Source: Bacteroidales bacterium UBA4333
Lineage (GTDB): Bacteria; Bacteroidota; Bacteroidia; Bacteroidales; Paludibacteraceae
DNA length: 64,000 nt
Assembly: GCA_002394335.1 (NCBI GenBank)
Contig: DGTP01000001.1
Coordinates: forward strand, 1 to 64,000
Direction: 5' to 3'
Numbering within the stretch: the first letter of the stretch is position 1; each line of letters opens with the position of its first letter. Shown piece by piece: positions 1 through 7,606 of the stretch. A program made the translations under genes and the position numbers. A model generated the notes under the pieces. It saw only the letters and a program-made list of their open reading frames with translations. It made no database searches and was not told the DNA's origin.

Positions 1-128
1 ACATGGGCGGCACGGGATTAGGCCTAGCAATCGTCAAAAACGCCGTTTCTCTGCATGGCGGCACTTGTTCCGCCGAACTCACCCGTCCTCACGGCCTAAC
101 CGTCCGTTTCTCCATTCCTCAGAACTGA
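1..128 (+). CDS. Sensor histidine kinase, C-terminal end (partial)
   Basis: The frame open from the window edge begins GGTGLGLAIVKNAV and ends at TGA 126-128. This is the G2 box and last beta strands of a HATPase_c domain, the ATP-binding lid of two-component sensor kinases. Only about 42 residues are present, so the sensor region, the phospho-accepting histidine and the partner regulator are outside the window. The G2 glycines that grip ATP are intact, so the end looks functional. The family call is firm; the signal sensed is unknown. Confidence 0.8.
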   Translation, partial: MGGTGLGLAIVKNAVSLHGGTCSAELTRPHGLTVRFSIPQN

Positions 129-559
129 CCGCACAAAGCTACAATAATTCGTCTTAGCCACGAGGGCACGATTGCTGCGAGATATGCTAATAAAATTTTG
201 ATTTACATGCACGTGCGTAGTATATTTAATGTGTGTGTCTTATCGTATAAATAGGAAATTTTGCCTATGTCAAAAAAATATCGTATTCTTTTGAGTATTT
301 CTTTTTTATAAGGTCTTCGTTATCGCTCAGGTCGTTGTTTTGTTGATTTTTCTTTCCCCCATAATAAGGTGCTCGTTTCTCTCGCGGCTTGTTCGGTTCT
401 CCGCCGCTTTGCTCTGTCGATTATTTCGCTCCGCTCACGGTCTTTTGTTTTGAATAAAAAGAGAAACAAATCCTGTATGACCGCCTGAGCAGAGGATACA
501 TAAACAAACACAGCGTATTGCATACACCGTGTTCTCCATATATGCGCACATTCTTCGTG

Positions 560-693
560 TGTACCTTATTACCCATTTGCGTGCCCGAGCCTGCGTAGGG
601 CGGAGCGTTCTCCCGCCAAACGGGAGAAGCGGCCTCCGCCTAAGAGGGCTTCTTCGCGTCCGTCTGCCTCTTTCGGGAACTGCTATTTGCTAC
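560..693 (-). repeat. Inverted diverged copy of an oxidoreductase gene 3' end
   Basis: Read on the minus strand, this segment aligns with 1027-1145 on the plus strand. A 22-nt block is identical in inverted orientation (661-682 against 1036-1057), and both copies keep the flanking TAATAAGG beyond the coding end. In this copy the protein frame reads QFPKEAD and then loses similarity, so it is decayed. Its middle instead forms a long hairpin (599-605 with 634-640, and 608-615 with 621-628). Confidence 0.55.
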
Positions 694-1002
694 GGAATCG
701 AATCGCTCCCCCTTTGAGGTATTCTTGAAATAGGGTGGAACCTCGCAAACGAGTTGCGAGGACGTGCCCGCCCACCCATGTTCCAGACTACCCAAGGGCA
801 ATAAGGAGTTCTATGTCCTTGCTATACGCCCAGGGTCCCCAATAATTTTCAATTCTTGGGGAAAGCGGAGCATGCCCATGTACCTTTAGCCAAACTGCGT
901 TTGAGCTCGTGTACGATGGGCAATGTCCGCGCTAGGGCTGCTTCGGACTCGCGCGGCGTACTTACTCCTCATACTGTCCCCCGGACGCTATTTCGGTACG
1001 CC
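599..1002. ncRNA. Candidate structured RNA region (strand unsure)
   Basis: Consecutive helices can be drawn by eye: 599-605/634-640, 608-615/621-628, 741-748/754-761 (loop ACGAG), a nested hairpin 790-793/833-836, 796-799/828-831, 804-807/816-819, then 836-842/856-862, 874-879/916-921 with 880-883/911-914, 927-932/951-956 and 955-961/996-1002. The nested hairpin with symmetrical internal loops at 790-836 recalls 6S RNA, but I cannot confirm that. The RNase P core motif and tmRNA ends were looked for and not found. No folding energy was computed. Confidence 0.3.
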
Positions 1003-1011
1003 TGTTCCGCT

Positions 1012-1134
1012 TCATGTTTCGCTTCTGTAGCAAAACAGTTCCCGAAAGAGGCAGACGAGCTCTTCGCCGCCGCTCAGGAGAACGCTCAGTGGCGTTACAA
1101 ATCCTACCTCCGCATGCTCGGCACGCAATGGTAA
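1012..1134 (+). pseudogene. nifJ: Remnant of pyruvate:ferredoxin oxidoreductase C-terminus
   Basis: About 36 codons ending at TAA 1132-1134 read AKQFPKEADELFAAAQENAQ followed by WRYKSYLRML. From memory this matches the last helix of NifJ-type pyruvate:ferredoxin (flavodoxin) oxidoreductases. Upstream in the same frame the similarity stops, so only the tail of a roughly 1190-residue protein remains. A terminator follows at 1165-1196, as expected after a real gene. The family call rests on a short stretch and should be read as probable. Confidence 0.45.
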
Positions 1135-1164
1135 TAAGGAACACGCACACGCGTGTGTATAAGA

Positions 1165-1196
1165 AAAGCGGATTCCGTTGGAGTCCGCTTTCTTTT
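1165..1196 (+). terminator. Rho-independent terminator after the nifJ remnant
   Basis: AAAGCGGA (1165-1172) pairs with TCCGCTTT (1184-1191) around an 11-nt loop and is followed by CTTTT. It lies 30 bp after the remnant stop codon and points the same way. Confidence 0.7.
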
Positions 1197-1426
1197 CGTT
1201 TATGCCTATAGTGTCTTTTCAAGCATGATCGGCTTTATTTATCTTTCCGCTGCGCGTTTCTTTTTTTACTTGCTCCGTTTCACTCCGCAAAAATTTTGGG
1301 GAAAGAAAAAAATACGTTTCCTTTACCTCTACCGCCCACATCGCTCAATTTACCCGTTTGTTTCGCTCTAAACGTATAGGGTTGCTATACCCTTGCTATA
1401 CCCCTGCGCTTACTTTGTTTATTGTC

Positions 1427-1600
1427 GCGGCATTCAATGCCGCATTAGTTTCGTTTCTTGTCACGCATACTATGCGGCTCTTCTTTGTATTCCGCCGATT
1501 GGCAATCGGCATAGACATTTGCTGTTTACGCGGGATACAATCCCGCATGTGGTATCTATCTTACTATTAGCATTCTGTGCGCGCGATTTCAATGAGCGCG
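1427..1600. repeat. Array of five spaced short palindromes
   Basis: Palindromes of unrelated sequence follow each other: GCGGCATTCAATGCCGC (1427-1443, 8-bp arms, 1-nt centre), CGCATACTATGCG (1464-1476), GCCGATTGGCAATCGGC (1494-1510, 8-bp arms, 1-nt centre), GCGGGATACAATCCCGC (1530-1546, 7-bp arms) and an imperfect CGCGC/GCGCG pair (1580-1600). Centres are 35, 32, 36 and 52 nt apart. The spacers are T-rich on the plus strand. A similar 17-nt palindrome lies at 49773-49789. Confidence 0.65.
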
Positions 1601-1723
1601 ATTCTCCGTCCGTTTCGTCGGTATTTGATATCGACATTGCATCCTATTACTACCTATACTATCCTATTTCTACCTATTTGGCATCAAAATCAACAAATTC
1701 TGCACTTTCTCGCCCCAAAATTT

Positions 1724-1752
1724 GCATATATTAGAAAAAAGTAGTAATTTTG
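1724..1752 (+). promoter_or_regulatory. Bacteroidetes promoter of the NACHT operon
   Basis: TTGCATATATT (TTG at 1724-1726) and TAATTTTG at 1745-1752 match the -33 and -7 elements used by the Bacteroidetes primary sigma factor. The -7 box overlaps the inverted repeat TTTTGC AA GCAAAA, which could be an operator. Transcription would start about 90 nt upstream of the NTPase start codon. Confidence 0.65.
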
Positions 1753-1849
1753 CAAGCAAAATACTTTTGTTTTACAGAACAACAAATGAAACTCGCAAAG
1801 TATTTTTAATGAGGGAGCTATAAAATAATGTGTATTTAACGCAACTACT

Positions 1850-3979
1850 ATGAATACCAGTCAGTTAGATTCTTTATTTTGTCAATATGGATATGAACTG
1901 AAGGAGCAAACTTTATCATATCGAGTATATCTTCTACACCAGGGCATGTATTATGGTGCAGAGATATTAATGTTGGATGAATCGGACGCTACAGATATAC
2001 AAAAAAGATACTCTAGATTAGGCTATTCTGCCAAAATTCAGCATTTCGCTAATGTAAAACAAGCAGAGTCTTATTTATTTAAAGGTTTCTTTAAAACAGA
2101 ATATACGACTGTTGCTATACAACATAGATATGATGAATTTGCACAAAAACAAATTAAACATTATGTAAATTCTCATATCAAATACGAATATATTAATGCT
2201 CCTTATTCTGTATACTCAGAAGATAAAAATTCAGTAATACAAGGAAGTGATATAGTTAAGTCTGTTAATGAAATTATCAATAAGAAAGGTGCCCATTTAA
2301 TAATTATTGAGGCAGCTGCTGGGTATGGAAAGACGTGTACTGCTTTTGAGATTTATAAATCCTTCCAGCGTTTTAGTGAAGATGCTAAGCCTTTATTCAC
2401 TGAATTATCTAGAAATCGTGAAGCCAAGCTGTTTAAATATGTTCTACTTAGTGAAATAGATAACGAATATAAATCAACAATAGGTAATGATTTGGTAATC
2501 TATAATATTAAAAAAGGTCGTATCCCCTTAATTATAGACGGTTTTGATGAATTGTTATCAAAAGATATTGACCCAGGCAATGTTGGCGTACTTAATGAAT
2601 TTGAGCAAGTGGAAACAATGTTATCTACGATAGGGGATTTATTGACCGAAGATGCTAAAATCATATTAACATCTCGTCGTACCGCTATATTTGCTGGTTC
2701 AGAGTTTTCAGAATGGGTGGAGTCGTATAATGGGGATTTTGATGTGGTTCGTTTCCAATTAGGGAAGCCAAATATTCAACAATGGCTTAAACCGGAGAGG
2801 TATGATTTGCTGACTACCAATAATGTACCATTAGATTATATATCAAATCCTGTGCTTCTTACATACTTGCGAAATGTATATCAAGAAGAGTTTGTCAATT
2901 TGATACAAGAACCGGAAACAATAACTGAAAAATATTTTGAGTATTTATTAAATCGTGAGCAAGAGAGACAAAATTTGATTATTCCATATAAGGACCAGAT
3001 GATTATCTTTGAGAATCTGGCTAAAATGTTTCTAGAGTTTAATATAACAGGGGATAAAAGAACCTTTGTTAAGGAGCTCATAGTGGAATATAATCGCTCA
3101 AAGTTGTTGTATTATAGAGAGTTATCTCCAACCAAACAGTCAATAGAAGAACTAGCTGATACATTGACAAATCATGCCTTATTGGATAGAATAGGTAATA
3201 CTGACTATGTGGGGTTTGTAAATGAATTTGTATTTGGCTATTTATTGGGCAAATCATTACAAAAAGATAATATCGGTTTTTTGCAGAAAGAACAAAATCT
3301 TCCTGAGGATTTACTGGAATTTGCGATAGCGGCTTTTCGCTTTTCAAGCAAAGCAAATAGAGAACAATTATGGGAAAAACTATCTGCAATAAAAGGTAAA
3401 ATGTCGCTCAAGCATGCAATGATGCTGGATGGCGTTTTGCTAGGTGTAATATATGGAGAATACAAGGAAATCGGATTAAATTCATATAGATTTGAAAAAG
3501 TTGCATTTAATAGAAAATCATGTTTATTCGAAAATGTTTCATTTGTAGATATAGTATTTGAAGAATGTTCCTTTGATTGTGAAGCCTTTAATCAAGTAAC
3601 ATTTACTGGATGTAGATTTATTGATTGTCATATTTCTAATTCAAATCATTCTAGAGAATGTAACCATGTGTATTGTTATGGGTGCGAAGATTATTCGAGT
3701 GATTTTATCAGACAGTTTAAGGCTGACACTCAAATCGTTGTCCCTGATGAAAAGCAGCAAGTATGGGAATTGAAGATTTTAAGTAAATATTTTAAAGTAG
3801 ATGGAAAATCAACAAAGATGAAATACATTTCTCATCTTAAAGCAGAATTTGAAGATACGGAAATAGATGAAATGTATGATGTGTTTGAAAAGTTGAGAAG
3901 AAGTGGAATGATTCAAACAAGTGGTAATAACTCTTTTATTACACAAGTAGGAATTACGTATTACCACAAAAATAGATAA
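1850..3979 (+). CDS. NACHT-type STAND NTPase, possible defence sensor
   Basis: This 709-residue protein has a P-loop AAAGYGKT at about 155-162, a Walker B of the NACHT type (LIIDGFDELL, about 227-236) with the extra acidic residue, and a sensor strand IILTSRR at about 271-277. Residues 1-140 form a domain I do not recognise. Residues 545-602 have a pentapeptide-like or beta-helical rhythm (VSF, CSF, VTF, CRF), followed by a winged-helix-like end. NACHT proteins are signal-transducing ATPases, and many bacterial ones block phages. The next gene starts 2 bp later and encodes a RelA/SpoT-like enzyme, so this protein probably senses a trigger and controls that enzyme. No transmembrane segment or signal peptide is evident. 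DNA here is much richer in AT than the mannan genes, suggesting horizontal acquisition. Confidence 0.75.
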   Translation: MNTSQLDSLFCQYGYELKEQTLSYRVYLLHQGMYYGAEILMLDESDATDIQKRYSRLGYSAKIQHFANVKQAESYLFKGFFKTEYTTVAIQHRYDEFAQKQIKHYVNSHIKYEYINAPYSVYSEDKNSVIQGSDIVKSVNEIINKKGAHLIIIEAAAGYGKTCTAFEIYKSFQRFSEDAKPLFTELSRNREAKLFKYVLLSEIDNEYKSTIGNDLVIYNIKKGRIPLIIDGFDELLSKDIDPGNVGVLNEFEQVETMLSTIGDLLTEDAKIILTSRRTAIFAGSEFSEWVESYNGDFDVVRFQLGKPNIQQWLKPERYDLLTTNNVPLDYISNPVLLTYLRNVYQEEFVNLIQEPETITEKYFEYLLNREQERQNLIIPYKDQMIIFENLAKMFLEFNITGDKRTFVKELIVEYNRSKLLYYRELSPTKQSIEELADTLTNHALLDRIGNTDYVGFVNEFVFGYLLGKSLQKDNIGFLQKEQNLPEDLLEFAIAAFRFSSKANREQLWEKLSAIKGKMSLKHAMMLDGVLLGVIYGEYKEIGLNSYRFEKVAFNRKSCLFENVSFVDIVFEECSFDCEAFNQVTFTGCRFIDCHISNSNHSRECNHVYCYGCEDYSSDFIRQFKADTQIVVPDEKQQVWELKILSKYFKVDGKSTKMKYISHLKAEFEDTEIDEMYDVFEKLRRSGMIQTSGNNSFITQVGITYYHKNR

Positions 3980-3981
3980 TT

Positions 3982-4884
3982 ATGAGTGCTGCAGAAAGTA
4001 TATTAAACGATATAGAGAGCAAACTAGAGGCTAATCTTATTAAAAGCGGCCTAATGTTCCACATTTTTTCTCGTGTCAAAAGTGTTGAATCTCTTGAGAA
4101 GAAGATGGTGAAGAAGGCAGAGTCATATCGCCAGGCTGGTAAAAAAATGCAGGATTTCTTAGCCTTACGTATAACATTGTATTTTAATGATGATGTAGAG
4201 ATCGTCCACCAATATCTTAAGAATCAATTTAACTACGTGGATGAATCTGTAGACGCTGCCGAAGTGGATAGATTTCATCCTAAACGACTTAATATTGTTC
4301 TTAGAATCCCAGAGAACAAGAAAGAAGATATGAAAGTCGCCTTATCACAGACTTCTTACAAAGATTTAATAGATGATACGTATGAGGTGCAAATTCGAAC
4401 AATATTGTCAGAGGGATGGCACGAGGTAGAACATGATTTGAGATATAAGTGTCAGGAAGAATGGGTGGAGTATGATGAGGAGTCGAGATTATTAAATGGT
4501 ATATATGCAACATTAGAAAGTGCCGAATGGTCTATGTCTGCTCTATTTGATAGACTATCGTATTCGTATTATAAAAATGGGAATTGGAATAGTATGATGC
4601 GTAACAAAATGCGGTTAAGGTTTCGAGATAAATCCTTCTCGGAAGATGTGATTAATTTCCTAAATACGAATAAAGAAGTAGCAAAAAGTCTTTTCCGGGC
4701 AAATAGAGATAAAGTAATGAGGTTAATGTTAGAGAAAGGATTTTCTTTCCCTATTACCTATGATACAATCGCTCATGTGCTAAATTATATCGAGGTCGGA
4801 GATGAAGAACTTTTACAATTAGCAGATGGAGTTTTAGTTGAAGAAATGCAATCTTTATTCGGACCTCCTAAGGAAACAAAATAA
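3982..4884 (+). CDS. RelA/SpoT-like nucleotidyltransferase, putative effector of NACHT pair
   Basis: The 300-residue protein carries the synthetase fold of RelA/SpoT: VKSVESLEKKM near 32-42 (family pattern RIKS..S...K), QDFLALRI at 57-64 with the conserved Asp and Arg, and YEVQIRTILSEGWHEVEHDL at 134-153, the family hallmark containing the catalytic Glu. It lacks a hydrolase domain, so it is a small alarmone synthetase-type enzyme. In canonical synthetases a Tyr and SxH follow the G-loop; here that spot reads KRLNIVLRI, so nucleotide specificity may differ. Possible activities are (p)ppGpp or (p)ppApp synthesis, or pyrophosphorylation of tRNA as in toxSAS toxins. The C-terminal 110 residues are unassigned. 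The 2-bp spacing to the NTPase implies joint translation. Confidence 0.75.
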   Translation: MSAAESILNDIESKLEANLIKSGLMFHIFSRVKSVESLEKKMVKKAESYRQAGKKMQDFLALRITLYFNDDVEIVHQYLKNQFNYVDESVDAAEVDRFHPKRLNIVLRIPENKKEDMKVALSQTSYKDLIDDTYEVQIRTILSEGWHEVEHDLRYKCQEEWVEYDEESRLLNGIYATLESAEWSMSALFDRLSYSYYKNGNWNSMMRNKMRLRFRDKSFSEDVINFLNTNKEVAKSLFRANRDKVMRLMLEKGFSFPITYDTIAHVLNYIEVGDEELLQLADGVLVEEMQSLFGPPKETK

Positions 4885-4894
4885 AACAACAATA

Positions 4895-4912
4895 AGCGCA
4901 AAGCATTGCGCT
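4895..4912 (+). terminator. Hairpin after the NACHT/RelA-like pair
   Basis: AGCGCAA and TTGCGCT form a 7-bp stem with loop AGCA, 10 bp after the stop codon. No T run follows, so termination by it alone would be weak. Confidence 0.4.
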
Positions 4913-4959
4913 ATAACATATTTAAATAATAAGCAGACTATTATTTCGCGCAAACCGAA

Positions 4960-5135
4960 AGTGTAGCAAACTTTTAAGGGATAAAAGCACAGAAATAATA
5001 TGTGGCAGCATATCGTATGGGTATGCCCTGCCTGTTCGTGATAGATGCTTGCACGTTTGTGTGAGTTTCTTAGAACAGGCGAAGGCCCCTTTGCTACACT
5101 GCCTTGGTTGCGCGATAAGAAACTCGCACTTTTTT
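4960..5135 (+). ncRNA. Structured leader or small RNA ending in a terminator
   Basis: Three long complementary pairs fill this 176-nt gap: A, AGTGTAGCAAA (4960-4970) with TTTGCTACACT (5090-5100); C, GCCTGTTC (5030-5037) with GAACAGGC (5073-5080); and B, 5059-5072 with 5116-5129, 14 pairs including one G-U, followed by TTTTTT. A encloses C, and both cross B, so B forms either a pseudoknot or an alternative terminator fold. It lies just ahead of the O-acetyltransferase gene and could be a cis-acting attenuator or a free RNA. No known riboswitch class was recognised. Confidence 0.5.
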
Positions 5136-5187
5136 ATTGCGTAGCGGATTGATAGTATGCACAAAAACAAGTAATTACTATCAATCA

Positions 5188-5769
5188 ATGTTATTCAATA
5201 GTTTGGAATTTTCGTTCTTTCTACCTCTCGTCTTTCTGATTTATTGGACGATCGGTTATGCAAAAATCAACGACACGCTGAAACTGCGCGTCCAGAATGC
5301 GTTTGTCGTTATTGCCAGTTACGTCTTTTACGGCTGGTGGGATTGGCGTTTCTTGCTTCTTATCGCTTTTACCTCTTTCTGTTCATGGGGCAGCGGTTTA
5401 CTTATTGGAAAATCCTCATCGCAAAGCCAATCCAAAACTTGGATGACTGCCAATATAGTTCTGAATCTCGGCATTCTGGCTATCTTCAAGTACTACGACT
5501 TCTTTACAAGCGAGTTCTGTCAATTGTTCGGAATCTCGTCCGATGGCCTGCTCATTAAAATCATCCTGCCGGTTGGTATCTCTTTCTATACCTTCCAAGC
5601 ACTCAGCTATTCCATCGACGTCTATCATAAGAAGATCGAACCGACCAAAGACATTATCGCGTTCTTTGCCTTTATCTCGTTCTTCCCGCAACTCGTTGCA
5701 GGTCCAATTGAACGCGCCACCAACCTCCTGCCGCAGTTCCTTCAAAATCGCAAGTTCTCTTACGACTAA
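5188..5769 (+). CDS. MBOAT O-acetyltransferase, N-terminal part (interrupted gene)
   Basis: Starting at ATG 5188 (MLFNSLEFSFFLPLVFLIYW, the usual N-terminus in this family), this frame encodes the first 193 residues of an AlgI-like membrane-bound O-acyltransferase. It has several transmembrane helices and the conserved QLVAGPIERA near its end. TAA at 5767-5769 stops it, yet the downstream ORF continues in the same frame with no missing residues by eye. The intact protein would run 5188-6681, about 497 residues, and pass acetyl groups across the membrane to a secreted polysaccharide. The stop could be a real null mutation or a sequence error. Confidence 0.75.
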   Translation: MLFNSLEFSFFLPLVFLIYWTIGYAKINDTLKLRVQNAFVVIASYVFYGWWDWRFLLLIAFTSFCSWGSGLLIGKSSSQSQSKTWMTANIVLNLGILAIFKYYDFFTSEFCQLFGISSDGLLIKIILPVGISFYTFQALSYSIDVYHKKIEPTKDIIAFFAFISFFPQLVAGPIERATNLLPQFLQNRKFSYD

Positions 5770-5781
5770 GCCACCGATGGT

Positions 5782-6681
5782 ATGCGTCAAATTCTATGGG
5801 GCTTATTCAAGAAAATCGTCATAGCCGATAACTGTGCAACATATGTGGACCAGGTTTGGGCAACGTACGACACCCAAACCGGCTCAACATTGCTCCTTGC
5901 TGCCATCCTCTTTACGTTCCAAATCTATGGCGACTTCTCCGGCTACTCGGACATCGCTATCGGAACTGCCAAACTCTTTGGCATCAAACTCATGCGCAAC
6001 TTCAACAACCCCTATTTCTCGCGTGACATAGCGGAGTTTTGGCGTCGTTGGCATATATCGCTCACCACTTGGTTCCGCGATTACGTCTATATTCCTTTAG
6101 GCGGTAGCCGTCCAGAAATCCCGGCTTACATTCAAAACCCCGAACGCTATAAAAAACTCATCATCGTCCGCAACACTTTTGTCATCTTCCTCCTTTCCGG
6201 CTTTTGGCATGGAGCAAACTGGACTTTTATTGCTTGGGGCGCATATCACGCCCTCCTTTTCCTTCCTCTTATTCTCCTTGGCGCAAACCGCAAATACACC
6301 AACCAAGTCGCAGAAGGTCGCTTATTGCCCACTTCCCGCGAATCCCTCCAGATCCTCCTCACCTTCTTACTCGTCGTCCTCGGATGGATCATCTTCCGTG
6401 CAGAAACCATCACCCAAGCCTGGGAATATATCTGCGGAATATGTAATGTTAGTTTATTCTCTATACCATTCCTTCATAATAGATATTTCTATATTCCGTT
6501 GTTTACGTGTTTATTGCTAATGCTATCAACTGAATGGATAAATAGGAATAGCTCACATCCTTTTGATTTGTCACAAGTTAACAGCCATATAATCAAGTAT
6601 GCGATATATTTTGTGATTATTACGTTAATAATTTTCTTCACACCAGCGACACCTTCGCCATTTATTTATTTCCAATTCTAA
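5782..6681 (+). CDS. MBOAT O-acetyltransferase, C-terminal part (interrupted gene)
   Basis: This 299-residue frame continues the MBOAT protein after the in-frame TAA. It begins MRQILWGLFKKIVIADNCA, typical of the middle of AlgI-like enzymes, and contains LSGFWHGANW with the conserved membrane histidine thought to be catalytic. Its ATG lies 12 bp after the stop, with no clear ribosome site of its own; translation as a separate piece would need reinitiation. From about 6440 onward the DNA turns abruptly AT-rich, matching the next gene and unlike the first part, which suggests a recombination junction inside the gene. Its stop overlaps the next start (TAATG). Confidence 0.75.
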   Translation: MRQILWGLFKKIVIADNCATYVDQVWATYDTQTGSTLLLAAILFTFQIYGDFSGYSDIAIGTAKLFGIKLMRNFNNPYFSRDIAEFWRRWHISLTTWFRDYVYIPLGGSRPEIPAYIQNPERYKKLIIVRNTFVIFLLSGFWHGANWTFIAWGAYHALLFLPLILLGANRKYTNQVAEGRLLPTSRESLQILLTFLLVVLGWIIFRAETITQAWEYICGICNVSLFSIPFLHNRYFYIPLFTCLLLMLSTEWINRNSSHPFDLSQVNSHIIKYAIYFVIITLIIFFTPATPSPFIYFQF

Positions 6682-7595
6682 TGAAACGTTTCCTTAAAAA
6701 TATATTTATATTTAGTATTGCCTTATTTGGAATACTTGTAGTTGAAGATGCAGCAACTACTTATGCTTTTCACAAGAAAACCACGCGCAAATATGTTGTG
6801 TGGAATGATATTGTTCACAATAATATAACTGCGGATTTAATAATTATGGGGAACTCAAGAGCTTGGTGTCAATATTCTCCACAAATTCTTGACTCGGTTC
6901 TTGGGACTACTGCATATAATATTGGTATTGATGGTAGCTGTTTTAATCGTCAACTTGCGAGGTATGAGTTATATCGCCATTATATTCCCACTGCACCAAA
7001 GTATATCATTCAAAATGTAGAGTTTTTTACTCTTGGACATACAGAGGGGTATGAAAGAGAACAATTTATGCCTTATTTAATCTATCCATATTTTCGAAAA
7101 AGGATATGTCGGATTGAGCCATTTAGTGTTGGCGAATTGTTTGTTCCTATGTATAGATACTATGTGAATAATGTCTATGACGAATATACAAAGTTCGATT
7201 TCCCTGTCATAAAAGGGTATTTGGGGGAAGACAATAAATGGGACGGTTCAAAACTTAGAGAAACAGAGCCATATATTCAAGAAGTTGATTCTAATTCATT
7301 AAAAATGTTTGTAGATTATATAGAAGGTTTGCGAAAAGAAAATATTAAATTGATTTTAGTGCTTGCCCCAATATATAAAGATGGTTTGAGCAAAGTTATT
7401 AATTTAGAAGAAATTCATGGTATATATTACGACTTGGCTAAGGAGTATAATCTTCCTATTTTAGACTACGCAAATTGTTGGATATCGCAAGACACTACTT
7501 ACTTTTTTAATGCATCGCACTTAAACAAACAAGGTTCAGAATTGTTTTCAATCCAATTGGCTCATGATATAGATTCTTTGGGCATCATTCATTAG
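6681..7595 (+). CDS. SGNH-like O-acetylation partner protein
   Basis: This 304-residue protein has an N-terminal membrane anchor or signal segment (residues 5-22). MGNSRAW near 55 resembles block I of SGNH hydrolases (serine nucleophile), NIGIDGS near 79 a second block, and ASHLNKQG near the end has the final histidine. Such AlgX/AlgJ- or DHHW-like proteins work outside the membrane with an MBOAT transporter to acetylate polysaccharide. The overlap of start and stop with the MBOAT gene supports a shared job. Sequence similarity is by motif only; the substrate polysaccharide is unknown and no glycan synthesis genes adjoin it. Confidence 0.6.
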   Translation: MKRFLKNIFIFSIALFGILVVEDAATTYAFHKKTTRKYVVWNDIVHNNITADLIIMGNSRAWCQYSPQILDSVLGTTAYNIGIDGSCFNRQLARYELYRHYIPTAPKYIIQNVEFFTLGHTEGYEREQFMPYLIYPYFRKRICRIEPFSVGELFVPMYRYYVNNVYDEYTKFDFPVIKGYLGEDNKWDGSKLRETEPYIQEVDSNSLKMFVDYIEGLRKENIKLILVLAPIYKDGLSKVINLEEIHGIYYDLAKEYNLPILDYANCWISQDTTYFFNASHLNKQGSELFSIQLAHDIDSLGIIH

Positions 7596-7606
7596 ATTTA
7601 TAACAA

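Larger units (their letters stand above)
129..1849. other. 1.7-kb stretch without an intact gene
   Basis: No full-length protein is supported here. Short open frames occur on both strands but, apart from one oxidoreductase remnant, they resemble no family I know. The stretch holds a possible promoter (TTGCCTATGTC at 261-271 with a weak -7 near 286-293), a pair of inverted diverged repeats (560-693 and 1027-1145), numerous complementary segments between 599 and 1002, a terminator at 1165-1196 and a spaced palindrome array at 1427-1600. It separates the kinase from the NACHT operon. Confidence 0.7.

Noticed and set aside
320..523. A 67-codon minus-strand open frame rich in Arg, Lys and Glu
   Set aside because: No family resemblance and low-complexity composition; most likely chance.
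599..1002. RNase P RNA or tmRNA
   Set aside because: The conserved core words (such as GAGGAAAGTCC for RNase P and the tmRNA acceptor ends) were not found on either strand.
1427..1600. A CRISPR array
   Set aside because: The regularly spaced elements are palindromes of different sequence, not identical repeats with unique spacers, and there are no cas genes.
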